The notes under the pieces are model-generated. The model was not told the origin of the DNA. It was given only the letters and a program-made list of their open reading frames with translations, and made no database searches. Shown piece after piece: positions 1 to 8,995 of a stretch of 43,323 nucleotides of DNA. Position numbers and translations under genes: made by a program. Source of the stretch: Anammoximicrobium sp032229885 (GTDB taxonomy: Bacteria > Planctomycetota > Planctomycetia > Pirellulales > Pirellulaceae); contig JAVYAJ010000342.1 in the NCBI GenBank assembly GCA_032229885.1, positions 1-43,323 of the forward strand. Direction: 5' to 3'. Position 1 is the first letter of the stretch; every line of letters begins with the position of its first letter.

Positions 1-244
1 ACTGAACACCACAACATCTAACCCTTCAACAACTGAACGCTGTGGCTGCCTGAAAACATTGTCAAAAATTTCACGATGTTTGAGGTTAGTGGTACAGGGG
101 ACTTGCCATTTATACGGTCCGCCTCGCTTGCCCGCCGGATATGCCGTACATGTTCGGCCTCGCGGATTGCTCGTGTCAAGAGCCCGTTTCACGCCCCATG
201 GCGTCGCGGGTCGGCCGGATCGTTCGGGCGTCTGTCTCGACTAC

Positions 245-1261
245 TCATCCGACGGCCGGCGCCGACCGCGCCGCAGTCAGCGCGTACGCGGCCGCCAAAA
301 CTTGGTCGACTGAGATTCCGGTCATGCACGCATGGTGCTTCAGCGGGCAGACGCGCCGGTTGCAGGGTGCGCACGGCACCGGATGCTGGACGATGCGAGC
401 CGCTGGATGGCGCCAGGGCCCGGTTATAGTCGGCGACGTAGGACCAAACAGGACGACCACCGGAATGCCCAAGGCCGTCGCGATGTGCGTGGCGCCCGAG
501 TCGTTGCCGATGTGAAGCGCCAAACCAGACATGGCATTGACCATCTCGGCGACTGACTGGCCGATCAGGTTGCGATAACCGGCGGCGCCGGCGGACCGCA
601 GTGCGTTTTCGATGACTTCGCCCTGGGCACGCTCCGCCGGACCGCCGAAGATCAAGACGTCGAAGTCTCGGCTGAGCGCCACGGCAACCTCGCCGAATCG
701 AGCCGGATCCCAGCGGCGAGCTGGACCGTAGGCCGAGCCGGGCGCCAGGCCGATCGTGGGACGTTCCCAGCGGACCGGCGCAGCGGCGTACAAAGTCAGC
801 GGTCCTGCCTCGTGCTGAACGTCGAAGAAATCGTTCACCAGCCGATTGTACCCCAGCACGCAGTGCTCGCCCGGATTGCGGCCAATGACATCGGTCAGCA
901 GCACATCGTACCATCCCGACCGTGCGCCGATCCGTCGCGTCGCGCAAGTAGCCCGCAGCAGATACCGCGAGGCGAGCGTGTGTTTGAACGTAAACGCCAG
1001 ATCGAACGGACCGTGCTCGAGGCGCAACTGGCGTCCCAGCCGAGGGATCGTCAACCACCGGCGTCCCTGCGACTTGGTCGTGTCGTGCAACACGGCGGTC
1101 GGCCGAGGATCGCTCTGAAACAGTTGACCGACGAGCGGCGAACAGACGAGAAACAAGCGCGCATCGGGCAACTGCCGCCTCAGATTGTCCAGCGCGGGGG
1201 TGCACATCACACTATCGCCGAGCCACGTGGGCAAGAGGATGAGAACGCGCATCTCGCTCAT
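245..1261 (-). CDS. waaF: Lipopolysaccharide heptosyltransferase II-like glycosyltransferase (GT9)
   Basis: A 338-residue ADP-heptose:LPS heptosyltransferase-like protein, which would transfer a heptose to the inner core of a lipopolysaccharide-type glycan on the cytoplasmic face of the membrane. The N-terminal Rossmann half opens with a PTWLGDSVMCTPAL motif (residues 11-24), typical of GT9. The C-terminal half has GLAPGSAYGPARRW (171-184), GNDSGATHIA (252-261), LFGPTSP (271-277) and a cysteine-rich C-APC-NRR-CP-KHH-ACM segment (297-313) characteristic of WaaF-type enzymes. Length matches the family. An alternative start is the in-frame ATG at 1252, three codons in. It lies 703 bp downstream of the rmd/gmd pair on the same strand, which supports a role in surface glycan assembly. 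The family is clear; the exact donor and acceptor sugars cannot be read from the sequence. Confidence 0.85.
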   Translation of the reverse strand: MSEMRVLILLPTWLGDSVMCTPALDNLRRQLPDARLFLVCSPLVGQLFQSDPRPTAVLHDTTKSQGRRWLTIPRLGRQLRLEHGPFDLAFTFKHTLASRYLLRATCATRRIGARSGWYDVLLTDVIGRNPGEHCVLGYNRLVNDFFDVQHEAGPLTLYAAAPVRWERPTIGLAPGSAYGPARRWDPARFGEVAVALSRDFDVLIFGGPAERAQGEVIENALRSAGAAGYRNLIGQSVAEMVNAMSGLALHIGNDSGATHIATALGIPVVVLFGPTSPTITGPWRHPAARIVQHPVPCAPCNRRVCPLKHHACMTGISVDQVLAAAYALTAARSAPAVG

Positions 1262-1964
1262 TCGTTGTCAGCGCCTATCGAGTTTTCGAGACGAGGTCGA
1301 ACCGCGGCGCGCCCGCGTGCCGCGGCCAGTCTCGCTGATTGCAGAACTTGTTGCCGGTTCGCTCAAGGCCTGATATCCAGAATGGTCGATGGCTTCGTCC
1401 ACAATGCGAACCGCCCGCGAGCTCCACGGCTCGTTCCGCTCAGTTTGCGCGATCTGCCTAAAACAACCAGTCGATTCTAGTGCGTCGCAAATACCCAAAC
1501 AACAGCGTAGTCGGACGCCGCGCACCGAATGGGCGGCGTTGCTGGTTGCCCGCGCGCCTCAAAAGTCGCCGAGCGTGCACAATCCCGGCGCGACTGCGGC
1601 CAGCGGCCGCAACCTCATCGTGCCTAGTGCGGCAAATCACAATTGGCAGGTCACGGCAGCCAGCCTTTCGCCCGTCTGCGTAGTATCGCGAGTCTGGATT
1701 TCCGGCCCATGACGGCCCGTTTCTAGCTGGTCTGCCAGCCGCAATGCACCCTCTGGGATCTATGCCGCGATGGAGGGCCACGCTCGACGCGTGGCCGCAA
1801 CCAGCCGGACGCGACGGAGCCCGTCCCTCCAGGGCGGTGCACGCCCCTGCGCTCGTTGCCCAACCATTTCGATTGCCAGAGACCTCGTCCCAGATCGTCT
1901 TTCTGGTAATCGGGGACGACTTTCCGTTCCATGTCCCATCCATTCCGATTTGTGGCACTAGGGT
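1262..1964. other. 703-bp intergenic region without a convincing gene
   Basis: The open frames here have no recognisable domain, arginine/proline-rich composition and no ribosome binding sites. The one structured element is the imperfect inverted repeat at 1771-1831, listed separately. The rest looks like non-coding spacer or decayed sequence between the waaF-like gene and the rmd gene. Confidence 0.6.
1771..1831. repeat. Imperfect inverted repeat, REP/MITE-like
   Basis: The left arm (1771-1791) begins TGGAGGG and the right arm (1811-1831) ends CCCTCCA. The arms are roughly 20 bp each, with a few mismatches around the CGCTC/GGCTCC segment and a spacer of about 19 bp. The ends are exact complements over seven bases. 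I recall similar TGGAGGG...CCCTCCA intergenic elements in planctomycete genomes, but that is memory and not a search. Confidence 0.45.
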
Positions 1965-2912
1965 TCACCGCTCCGGAGTCTGACGCCTCCAGAAATCGAG
2001 TGTGTCGGCGAGCGTCTGGTCGAGCGCGATCGTGGGCCGCCAACCGGTTTCGGTCCGTATGCGCTGCGTGTCCGCGATGGGCTGCTGGGTTATGCCCGGC
2101 GTCAATTCGACGACCGGTCGCACAGAGTCGGCGATGGCTTGGAGCCGTTCGAGCAGATCGCCGCTGCGGTGGCACACGCCGCTGCCCACGTTGTAGATCG
2201 CGCCGCGACGCCCCTGCGCCGCGAGCAGGCGATACGCGCGGACCACGTCGCGAACATCCGACAGATCGAAGAAGCTGTCCAAACTCAAGACGCGCATGGA
2301 TTGATGGTCCGTGCCGACCATCTGGCGGCACCACTCGGACAGCATCAGACGGGCGTCCTGCCGCGGCCCGGCCTGCTGAAACGCACGGACGATGACGCCG
2401 TCCGTCTGGCATTCGTCAACGGCCCGCCGCACTTCGGCCTCGGCTGCCAGCTTGGTCTTGCCATACCCGCCAGCCGGTCCGAGGCGAGCATCCTCTTGGA
2501 CCATCGCCTGGCCGGGCGACATCGGGGCGTACACGTGGCACGAGCTGGCGAACACGACGCGCGGACGGTTGGGCAGCGCAGCCGCCAGTTCGAGAACCCG
2601 ACGCGTTCCCTCGACGTTGGCCTGCCAAGCCTGCGGCGTGGGCTCGCTGGCGCCACACTCGCGCGGGATGCTGAGCGCCGCCAGATGGTAGATGCAGTGC
2701 GGTGCGAACGCGGCCAGCGCATTTTTCAGCGTTTCAGACCCCGGCAAGGCCACGTCCCAGGATAGGACAGGCAGCGCGTACAGCGAGGTCGGCGCGTCGG
2801 CTCGCCACCGACCGTGTCGCGAGCAGCCCAGCACGGCGTCGCCGCAGCCCAGCAGATGCTCGGCTAAGTGCGTCCCCACAAACCCGGTGATTCCGGTGAT
2901 GAACGCGTTCAT
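1965..2912 (-). CDS. rmd: GDP-4-keto-6-deoxy-D-mannose reductase-like SDR (GDP-D-rhamnose synthesis)
   Basis: A 315-residue extended short-chain dehydrogenase/reductase that probably reduces the Gmd product GDP-4-keto-6-deoxy-D-mannose to GDP-D-rhamnose with NAD(P)H. Visible motifs are the Rossmann glycine motif GITGFVG (7-13), an ASSCHVY segment with the catalytic serine region (122-128), the catalytic YxxxK as YGKTK (150-154), and the RMD-like DVRDVVRAYRLL region near residue 215. The ATG at 2912 overlaps the gmd stop in an ATGA arrangement, so the two are almost certainly co-translated. A longer upstream frame exists but would run through gmd. The substrate rests mainly on the coupling to gmd; a GDP-fucose or other NDP-sugar epimerase/reductase is the alternative. 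Confidence 0.8.
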   Translation of the reverse strand: MNAFITGITGFVGTHLAEHLLGCGDAVLGCSRHGRWRADAPTSLYALPVLSWDVALPGSETLKNALAAFAPHCIYHLAALSIPRECGASEPTPQAWQANVEGTRRVLELAAALPNRPRVVFASSCHVYAPMSPGQAMVQEDARLGPAGGYGKTKLAAEAEVRRAVDECQTDGVIVRAFQQAGPRQDARLMLSEWCRQMVGTDHQSMRVLSLDSFFDLSDVRDVVRAYRLLAAQGRRGAIYNVGSGVCHRSGDLLERLQAIADSVRPVVELTPGITQQPIADTQRIRTETGWRPTIALDQTLADTLDFWRRQTPER

Positions 2913-3871
2913 GCTCCCAACCGCTGCAAATCGGCGTCGACCATCATCCGCACGAGTTCGGGAAACGAGACTTTGGGCTCCCAGCCCAAAGCCTGGCGGG
3001 CCTTGGTCGAGTCGCCGCACAGCGTCGCCACGTCCGCGGGACGGATCAAGGCCGGATCGACGTCCACGTAGTCCTGATAGTCCAGTCCGCAGTGTGCGAA
3101 TGCCTCGCGGGCAAAGTCGCGCACCGTATGCTTGACGCCGGTGGCGACCACATAATCGTCCGGCCGATCCGCAACCAGCATCCGCCACATGGCCTCGACG
3201 TAATCGCCCGCGTAGCCCCAGTCTCGTTCAGCGTCCAAGTTGCCTAGTTTCAGCCGCTGCTGTAAACCGGCTTTGATCCGCGCCACGGCCAAGGTTATTT
3301 TCCGAGTCACGAACTCGGGACCGCGTCGCGGCGACTCGTGGTTGAACAAAATCCCGCAGCAGGCGAACATGCCGTAACTCTCGCGATAGTTGACGGTGAT
3401 CGAATGGGCGTAGACTTTGGCGGCCGCGTACGGGCTGCGCGGCCAGAACGGCGTCGACTCGCGCTGCGGCTCCTCGCGGACCCAGCCGAACATCTCGCTG
3501 CTGCTGGCCTGGTAAAAGCGGATCTGGGGATTGACCTGGCGAATCGCTTCGAGCAGCCGCGTCACGCCCAGCCCCGTGAACTCGCCGGTCAGCACGGGTT
3601 GGGTGAAGCTGGTGGGGATGAAGCTCTGCGCCGCCAGATTGTAGACTTCGTCGGCCCCAGATTGTTCGAGCGCGCGCAACAACGAAGATGGATCGAGCAA
3701 ATCGGCCTCGTGCAAGGTCACGCGATCCATCAGATGTTCGAGCCGCTCCCAACTGCATGTACTACGGCGACGGAACGTGCCGTGAACCGCATATCCCTTT
3801 TCCAGCAACAGTTCGGCTAGGTACGAGCCATCCTGACCGGTGATCCCCGTAATCAATGCGGAACGCGTCAT
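2909..3871 (-). CDS. gmd: GDP-mannose 4,6-dehydratase
   Basis: A 320-residue cytoplasmic enzyme that converts GDP-D-mannose to GDP-4-keto-6-deoxy-D-mannose, the branch-point intermediate for GDP-D-rhamnose, GDP-L-fucose and GDP-perosamine. The family signature is complete: the NADP-binding TGITGQDG (8-15), SSSEMFG (123-129) holding the catalytic Ser and Glu, the catalytic Tyr148 and Lys152 in SPYAAAK, the substrate-binding GILFNHESPRRG (173-184) and the DWGYAGDYVEAMW region (218-229). Length is slightly short of the usual 340-370 residues but no motif is missing. The stop overlaps the rmd start by four bases. GDP-mannose could come from the ManC encoded at 15.9 kb. Confidence 0.95.
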   Translation of the reverse strand: MTRSALITGITGQDGSYLAELLLEKGYAVHGTFRRRSTCSWERLEHLMDRVTLHEADLLDPSSLLRALEQSGADEVYNLAAQSFIPTSFTQPVLTGEFTGLGVTRLLEAIRQVNPQIRFYQASSSEMFGWVREEPQRESTPFWPRSPYAAAKVYAHSITVNYRESYGMFACCGILFNHESPRRGPEFVTRKITLAVARIKAGLQQRLKLGNLDAERDWGYAGDYVEAMWRMLVADRPDDYVVATGVKHTVRDFAREAFAHCGLDYQDYVDVDPALIRPADVATLCGDSTKARQALGWEPKVSFPELVRMMVDADLQRLGA

Positions 3872-4792
3872 CTCAGCGGCAATCCGTCGTTAGAGTCGTC
3901 TGGCGGAAGAACAAGAATCCGCACATTCTACCATGCCCGCGCATTCGCTGCGATAGCCACATGAACAAGTTTTCCACCCGCGCGCGGGACCACTCGCCCT
4001 GTCCACGGCCGTGAGAGGGTGGCGCGGCCCAAAAGCCGGAAATTGCGGGGTTTAGGTGGAATTGGTTTTGCAAGGCTGTTGCGCAGAGCGGACGACCGGA
4101 TTCGCCTTGGCCGAAGGCCATCATCAACGTAGCTTGGGCGACGCCCAGGAAACACAGGCGACAGCAACGGCGTTGGCCGTAGGCCATCTTCAACGTGTCG
4201 CCTCCGTCCGCATGAATATGGCCTTCGGCCGAAAGAGGCTCGCGCGCGGCGCCAGTCTTGGGGCGTTGCCCCAGCCTGCGGTGAGCGGAGACCTTCGGCC
4301 AAACAGAATCAGCGGCCATCTGCGCTCAAACGCGCAACAGTGGAAGCGGTAGTAGTCTAAGAAATTGACCGCGCCAGCCCGCGGCTGCAGCGTCCAAAGG
4401 CGTTCTGAGCGTGCCAGCGGTGCGCGCACACGGTCGGATCTAAGCGTCGTGGCAATCGTCGGCTCCCCCCTCGCACGGAGTAGCCGTAAAGCCAAATCCG
4501 GTTTTTTTCCCGAGAACCCGCGTGATTGCTCTTGACCCGGATTTCTGCCAGCGGTAATTAACCGACTCGCGTTGATAACCAAGCTGCCGGGCGTCAGGGA
4601 TGACGATCCGCGTACCGTGAACTGTTGCGAGCAGGCATTCCCCGGGCTCGCGTTGCCTCGTCACTTTCTCAGTTCTAACGCATCGGTCAGGGACGACGTT
4701 CGTGCGATGTCTGCACGCGAGCGCGCCTTGCACGATCAGGCCGGAGGGCGGACTTGGTTGAGAGCGCTAGTTGTAGTGTAAGGAGAAGCAAC
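3872..4792. other. 921-bp intergenic region between gmd and the secretin gene
   Basis: This is a divergent intergenic region with no convincing gene. The part from 4107 to 4306 carries repeated GGCCGAAGGCC-type words (listed separately). The part from 4440 to 4790 is less GC-rich, including a run of seven T at about 4502-4508 and an AATTAA stretch near 4556, so it probably holds the promoter of the secretin gene. A TTGACC hexamer at 4532-4537 lies 17 bases from TAATTA (4555-4560), but the latter is a poor -10 match and I do not call it as a promoter. Confidence 0.6.
4107..4306. repeat. Cluster of GGCCGAAGGCC-type repeat words
   Basis: A 24-bp word at 4107-4130 (beginning TTGGCCGAAGGCCAT) recurs at 4173-4196 with 22 of 24 positions identical, 66 bp downstream. 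The same core appears inverted at 4218-4230 (ATGGCCTTCGGCC) and, partially, at about 4293-4304 (CCTTCGGCC). The core is nearly self-complementary, so each copy can fold into a short hairpin. This resembles dispersed intergenic repeat families, although no copy outside this 200-bp tract occurs in the window. Confidence 0.5.
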
Positions 4793-7700
4793 TTGAAAGC
4801 GACCGCGTGCTGGATTGTGGCCGGCCTGATGGCATGGTTTGTTCTTTCGGGCTCGCCGGGCTGGGCGGCCGGGTTTCCGCTGTCTGCCGTCTTAGGGGCT
4901 GTCGAATCGGTCCTCGCCCAGGCGAATCCGACGGCCGGGCAGGATCGCCAGGAGGTGGAGCAGTTGCTCCGCGAGGCGCGCCAGGCGATGAGCCGCGGCG
5001 ACTTGGATTCGGCGGAACGGCTCGTGGCGAAGGCCGAGCGGCTGCCGTTCCGGGTGGATCCGCTGTACGAGCGGTTCCAAGATACGCCCGCCAAAGCCCG
5101 GCAGACGCTCCGCGAGCTTCGCGCCGGCGGGGCGATCGGCCCGGGCGCGAAACCCAGCAGCCAATTCTCGCCGACCGCCAACGTGTCTGGCGCAAACGCC
5201 GCCGCGCCTGCTGCGCCCGCCGCATCTGCCGCGAACCATCGCAGTGGCGACGCGGCGCCGATCGACGCCTTGACCGATGACGCCAAAGCCAAGGCGGCCG
5301 GGATGGCGCAGAAAGGTCGGCTGGCGTTGCAGCAGGGCGACGTGGCCGGAGCTTTAGGCTGGTATCAGAAGGCCAGCGGCTTGAAGGCGTCGTTCGCTCC
5401 CGGCGAGTATTCGCCGGCAACACTGCGAGACGAGTTGCGGCGGGCCGGGATCGGCGAGGATCGTCTGGTTGTCGCTCCGGCGGCCGCCGGCCAGATGCCT
5501 GCTCTGCATCCCGACGATTTTGCGGCGGATCGCGACGGCGGACTCGCGGCTGGATTGGCGAACCCGAGCGACGGTCTGAACAATAGCGCATTTCGCCGAT
5601 CCCTCTTGGATCGGCCCCAGGACGTGACGACGGCTGCCTACGAGGCCGTGCCCGCCGCTACCGCCGCAGCCGCGGGCGAGCCCCGCCGTCTGCCGGACAT
5701 GGCTGGCGCCAATCCGGCGGCGCGAGACGAGGCGTTGCGACTGCTGGCCCTGGCGCGGGCGGCGCTGGATCGAGGCGACCCGTCCCGGGCTTTGCAACTG
5801 GCCGAGAGCGCACGAGCGCTGGATGTCCCGGACGAGGCCTTTCCGCCAGGCCAGCCTCGCCCCGGCCATGTTCTGATGGAGATTCAAAGCGTACTCAACC
5901 GGCGCGGCGCGCCCGGCCAGACGGCTCCCGGCGTCGTCCAGGCGTACGATCCGGGCACAGGGCCGGGCGGCGCGTACCCCACGCGGCAAAGCATTTACGA
6001 TCCCGGCGCGGATCGCTCGTTTACGCAGCCGGCCCAGGCACTGGCCACGCCCCCGGCCGCCGGACCCCCGATCTCCGGACAGGGACTCGAACTATACCGT
6101 CAGGCCCTGGCCGCGCTCGAGCGACAGGATCGTACGGCGGCGTTGCAATTGTTCACCGAAGCCTGGAAGTTCGAGGCCGAGTTTGACCCGGCCACGCGGC
6201 AAGCGCTGCGCGACAAGCTGACGCTGTTGCGCGTCGCCGCGACCGCTGATTCAGGGACCGGCGCAGGCGGCTCACCGTTGGACGCGGTCGACGCGGAACA
6301 GCGTCTGCTGCGCGACAAACTGTTCCGGGAAATCACGCGCGAACAGAGCGCGGCGGACAAGCTGCGAGAAACCGACCCGCGTGGTTCGTTGGCTCGGCTG
6401 CAACGATTGCGGGAACAAGTCGAACAGGAAGCGGTCGATCCGACGGTCCGACGACAAGTGCTGAACCTGGTGGACCGCAGCATCCGCGAGACGGAAGGCT
6501 ACATCCAACAGAACCTGGCGGACATCGAACTGCGAGAGCGCAATCGGAACGCGACGCAAGCCATCGACCGCCAGAAGGAGAGCAAGTTCGACAAGCAGAA
6601 CAAGTTGGCGGAACTGGTCGAACAGTTCAACAATCTGATCGACGATCAACGGTTTGCCGAGGCCGAAGTCATCGCGAAACAGGCGCACGCGTTGGATCCC
6701 GAGGCCGAGGTCGTCCGCAGCATGTTGTTGACCAGCAAGTTCGCGTGGCGGGTCCAGGAACAGAACCGCATCCGGGACGACAAGGAAAAGGGCTTTTACG
6801 ACGCCATGACCGGCGTAGAGCAGTCGGCCGTCCCCTTCGACGACCGTCGCCCGCTGGTGTTCGGCGATATGAAGGATTGGAGTCGGCTGTCGCGGACGCG
6901 AGGCGAACAGATGCGCGAACAGCAGTCGCGGCTGACGCCGACCGAGTTGGAGATTCAGAAGGCGCTCAAGAGCGAGGTCGACGTCAAGTTCGACGGTCGG
7001 CCGCTGTCGGAGGTCATGGAAACGTTGGGTCGCATGGCTGGGGTCAACGTCTTTCTGGATCCCCAGGGCCTGCAGGCCGAAGGGATCACGACCGACGAAC
7101 CAGTCTCGCTCAACCTAACGCGGCCGATCTCGTTGCGGAGCGCCCTGAATCTGGTTCTGGAGCCCTTGCACCTGAGCTACGTGATCCAGAACGAAGTGCT
7201 CCGCGTGACCAGCGAGCAGACGCGCAGCGCGAGCACGTATCCGCGCGTGTATTACGTCGCCGATCTCGTGATTCCGATTCCGAACTTCGTGCCCAATTAC
7301 AATGTCGGCCTGCCGGGCGCGTTGCGCGAAGCCGTCAACATGACAGGCCAGGTTCGCGCGGGTACGATTCCGCAGACGGCGCCGCTGACACTGGCCGCGA
7401 ACGAGAGCGCGCAGGCGCCGGCCAATGCTTCGGTGTTGGCGCAGATGAGTTCGTCCGGAATGCTGCCCGGCGCCTCGGCCCGCTCGCCTCAGCCGCTGGG
7501 CTATGCGCCCAACAGCATGGGCGGGGCTGCGATGGCGGACTTCGATACGTTGATCGACTTGATCACCAGCACGATCGCGCCGACGACGTGGGATGCCGTC
7601 GGCGGGCCGGGCTCGATCGAAGGTTTTCCCACCAACCTCAGTCTCGTCGTCTCGCAAACCCAGGAAGTCCACGAGCAGATCGCCGACCTGCTCGACCAGC

Positions 7701-8695
7701 TCCGCCGCCTGCAGGATCTGCAGGTGACGATCGAGGTCCGGTTCATCACCCTGAACGATCGGTTCTACGAGCGGATCGGGATCGACTTCAACTTCGAAGT
7801 GGACGACAACACGTCCCAGGCCCGTGGCCAGAATCCGATTACCCCGGATGACACAGGGCCCAGCATGGCCTTTGGCCTGGACCCCAACGGATTGCCCACG
7901 GTGGATTTCGACTATGCCTTCACCCAGGGCTCGTTCGGCTCGGCCGTGCCGCAATTCGGCGGATTCGACGCGGCGACGGCGGCCAACTTCGGGTTCGCGA
8001 TCCTCAGCGACATCGAAGTGTTCTTCCTGCTGCAAGCCGCTCAGGGCGATACGCGGACCAACGTCCTGCAAGCGCCCAAGGTCACGTTGTTCAACGGCCA
8101 GATGGGCATGGTGCTCGACCAGTCGCAACGGCCGTTCGTGACCAGCGTGATTCCCGTCGTCGGAGACTTTGCCGCCGCCCATCAGCCGGTGGTCGTCGTG
8201 TTGAGCGAAGGGACTTCGCTGAGCGTCCAGGCCGTGGTCTCGCCCGATCGGCGTTTCGTGCGTCTGACACTGATCCCGTTCTTCAGCTCGATCGGCGATG
8301 TCAGCACGTTCACGTTCACCGGGCGAACCTCGTCGGATTCCGGCACCAACGTGGCCGATCCGAGCAACGAGTCGTCGACCGTCCAAAACAACCAGACGCG
8401 TTACACCGAAGGCACGACGGTCCAATTGCCGACCTTCAACATGACCACGGTGTCCACGACGGTCAGCGTTCCGGACGGGGGCACGGTGCTGCTGGGCGGC
8501 ATCAAACGGTTGAGCGAGGGTCGAAATGAACGCGGCGTGCCGTTCCTGAACAAGATCCCCTACGTCAGCCGCCTGTTCAAGAACGTGGGCATCGGCCGCG
8601 ACGCCCAGAGCCTGATGATGATGGTCACGCCGCGGATCATCATCCAAGAAGAGGAGGAGTTCCTGCAGACGGGCTACGACAGCTCGCAGCAGTAG
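4793..8695 (+). CDS. Large secretin-domain outer-membrane protein (type II/III secretion or pilus secretin family)
   Basis: A 1300-residue exported protein of the GspD/PilQ secretin superfamily, expected to form an outer-membrane channel. I chose the TTG at 4793: it has a strong AGGAGA (4781-4786) six bases upstream and leads directly into a signal peptide (AGLMAWFVLSGSPGWAAG). The N-terminal half carries four helical, TPR-like repeats (about residues 50-80, 160-195, 310-350, 430-465) separated by Pro/Ala-rich linkers, then a charged, probably coiled-coil region (about 550-665). An STN/N0-like domain lies near 725-805, an N3-like domain near 915-985, and the secretin core from about 1065 to 1293, with VPDGGTVLLGG at 1226-1236 and IPYVSRLFKNVG just after. 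No GspE, GspF, pilin or pilotin gene lies nearby, so the system it serves is unknown. It is much longer than typical GspD (about 650) owing to the N-terminal half. Confidence 0.9.
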   Translation: MKATACWIVAGLMAWFVLSGSPGWAAGFPLSAVLGAVESVLAQANPTAGQDRQEVEQLLREARQAMSRGDLDSAERLVAKAERLPFRVDPLYERFQDTPAKARQTLRELRAGGAIGPGAKPSSQFSPTANVSGANAAAPAAPAASAANHRSGDAAPIDALTDDAKAKAAGMAQKGRLALQQGDVAGALGWYQKASGLKASFAPGEYSPATLRDELRRAGIGEDRLVVAPAAAGQMPALHPDDFAADRDGGLAAGLANPSDGLNNSAFRRSLLDRPQDVTTAAYEAVPAATAAAAGEPRRLPDMAGANPAARDEALRLLALARAALDRGDPSRALQLAESARALDVPDEAFPPGQPRPGHVLMEIQSVLNRRGAPGQTAPGVVQAYDPGTGPGGAYPTRQSIYDPGADRSFTQPAQALATPPAAGPPISGQGLELYRQALAALERQDRTAALQLFTEAWKFEAEFDPATRQALRDKLTLLRVAATADSGTGAGGSPLDAVDAEQRLLRDKLFREITREQSAADKLRETDPRGSLARLQRLREQVEQEAVDPTVRRQVLNLVDRSIRETEGYIQQNLADIELRERNRNATQAIDRQKESKFDKQNKLAELVEQFNNLIDDQRFAEAEVIAKQAHALDPEAEVVRSMLLTSKFAWRVQEQNRIRDDKEKGFYDAMTGVEQSAVPFDDRRPLVFGDMKDWSRLSRTRGEQMREQQSRLTPTELEIQKALKSEVDVKFDGRPLSEVMETLGRMAGVNVFLDPQGLQAEGITTDEPVSLNLTRPISLRSALNLVLEPLHLSYVIQNEVLRVTSEQTRSASTYPRVYYVADLVIPIPNFVPNYNVGLPGALREAVNMTGQVRAGTIPQTAPLTLAANESAQAPANASVLAQMSSSGMLPGASARSPQPLGYAPNSMGGAAMADFDTLIDLITSTIAPTTWDAVGGPGSIEGFPTNLSLVVSQTQEVHEQIADLLDQLRRLQDLQVTIEVRFITLNDRFYERIGIDFNFEVDDNTSQARGQNPITPDDTGPSMAFGLDPNGLPTVDFDYAFTQGSFGSAVPQFGGFDAATAANFGFAILSDIEVFFLLQAAQGDTRTNVLQAPKVTLFNGQMGMVLDQSQRPFVTSVIPVVGDFAAAHQPVVVVLSEGTSLSVQAVVSPDRRFVRLTLIPFFSSIGDVSTFTFTGRTSSDSGTNVADPSNESSTVQNNQTRYTEGTTVQLPTFNMTTVSTTVSVPDGGTVLLGGIKRLSEGRNERGVPFLNKIPYVSRLFKNVGIGRDAQSLMMMVTPRIIIQEEEEFLQTGYDSSQQ

Positions 8696-8839
8696 GGACC
8701 AGCGACGAAAAACACAGCGGGAACCTGCCGCCGACCTCACCGCGGTCGGCAGGCGACAAGCGCCCTCCCACGCCAGCGAAACGATGCCGCAGCGGACGGT
8801 TTCTGGCGCCTTGCCACGGACCATTCGTCGCGCAAACCT

Positions 8840-8893
8840 AGGGGACTGCCGGTGCCTTCGGTCTGGAACAGGCCGCGGATCGGGCAGTCCCCT
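8840..8893. repeat. 11-bp perfect inverted repeat, possible terminator or RNA hairpin
   Basis: AGGGGACTGCC (8840-8850) and GGCAGTCCCCT (8883-8893) are exact complements separated by 32 bases. It sits 145 bp after the secretin stop codon. There is no T-run after the right arm, so a classical intrinsic terminator is unlikely. It could be a dispersed repeat or an mRNA 3-prime stabilising hairpin. Confidence 0.45.
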
Positions 8894-8995
8894 GCTGTCG
8901 TTTCGGTATCCGGCGGGCGGCTTGGCATACGGCCGCGGAGGATGGGTTCCCACGCGCCGTGGCAGCGCGGAACGAATGTTCATGCCGTCACGCTC

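Noticed and set aside
4532..4560. TTGACC-17-TAATTA as a secretin gene promoter
   Set aside because: The spacing is ideal, but the -10 hexamer matches the consensus at only two positions and the leader would be over 220 bases long.
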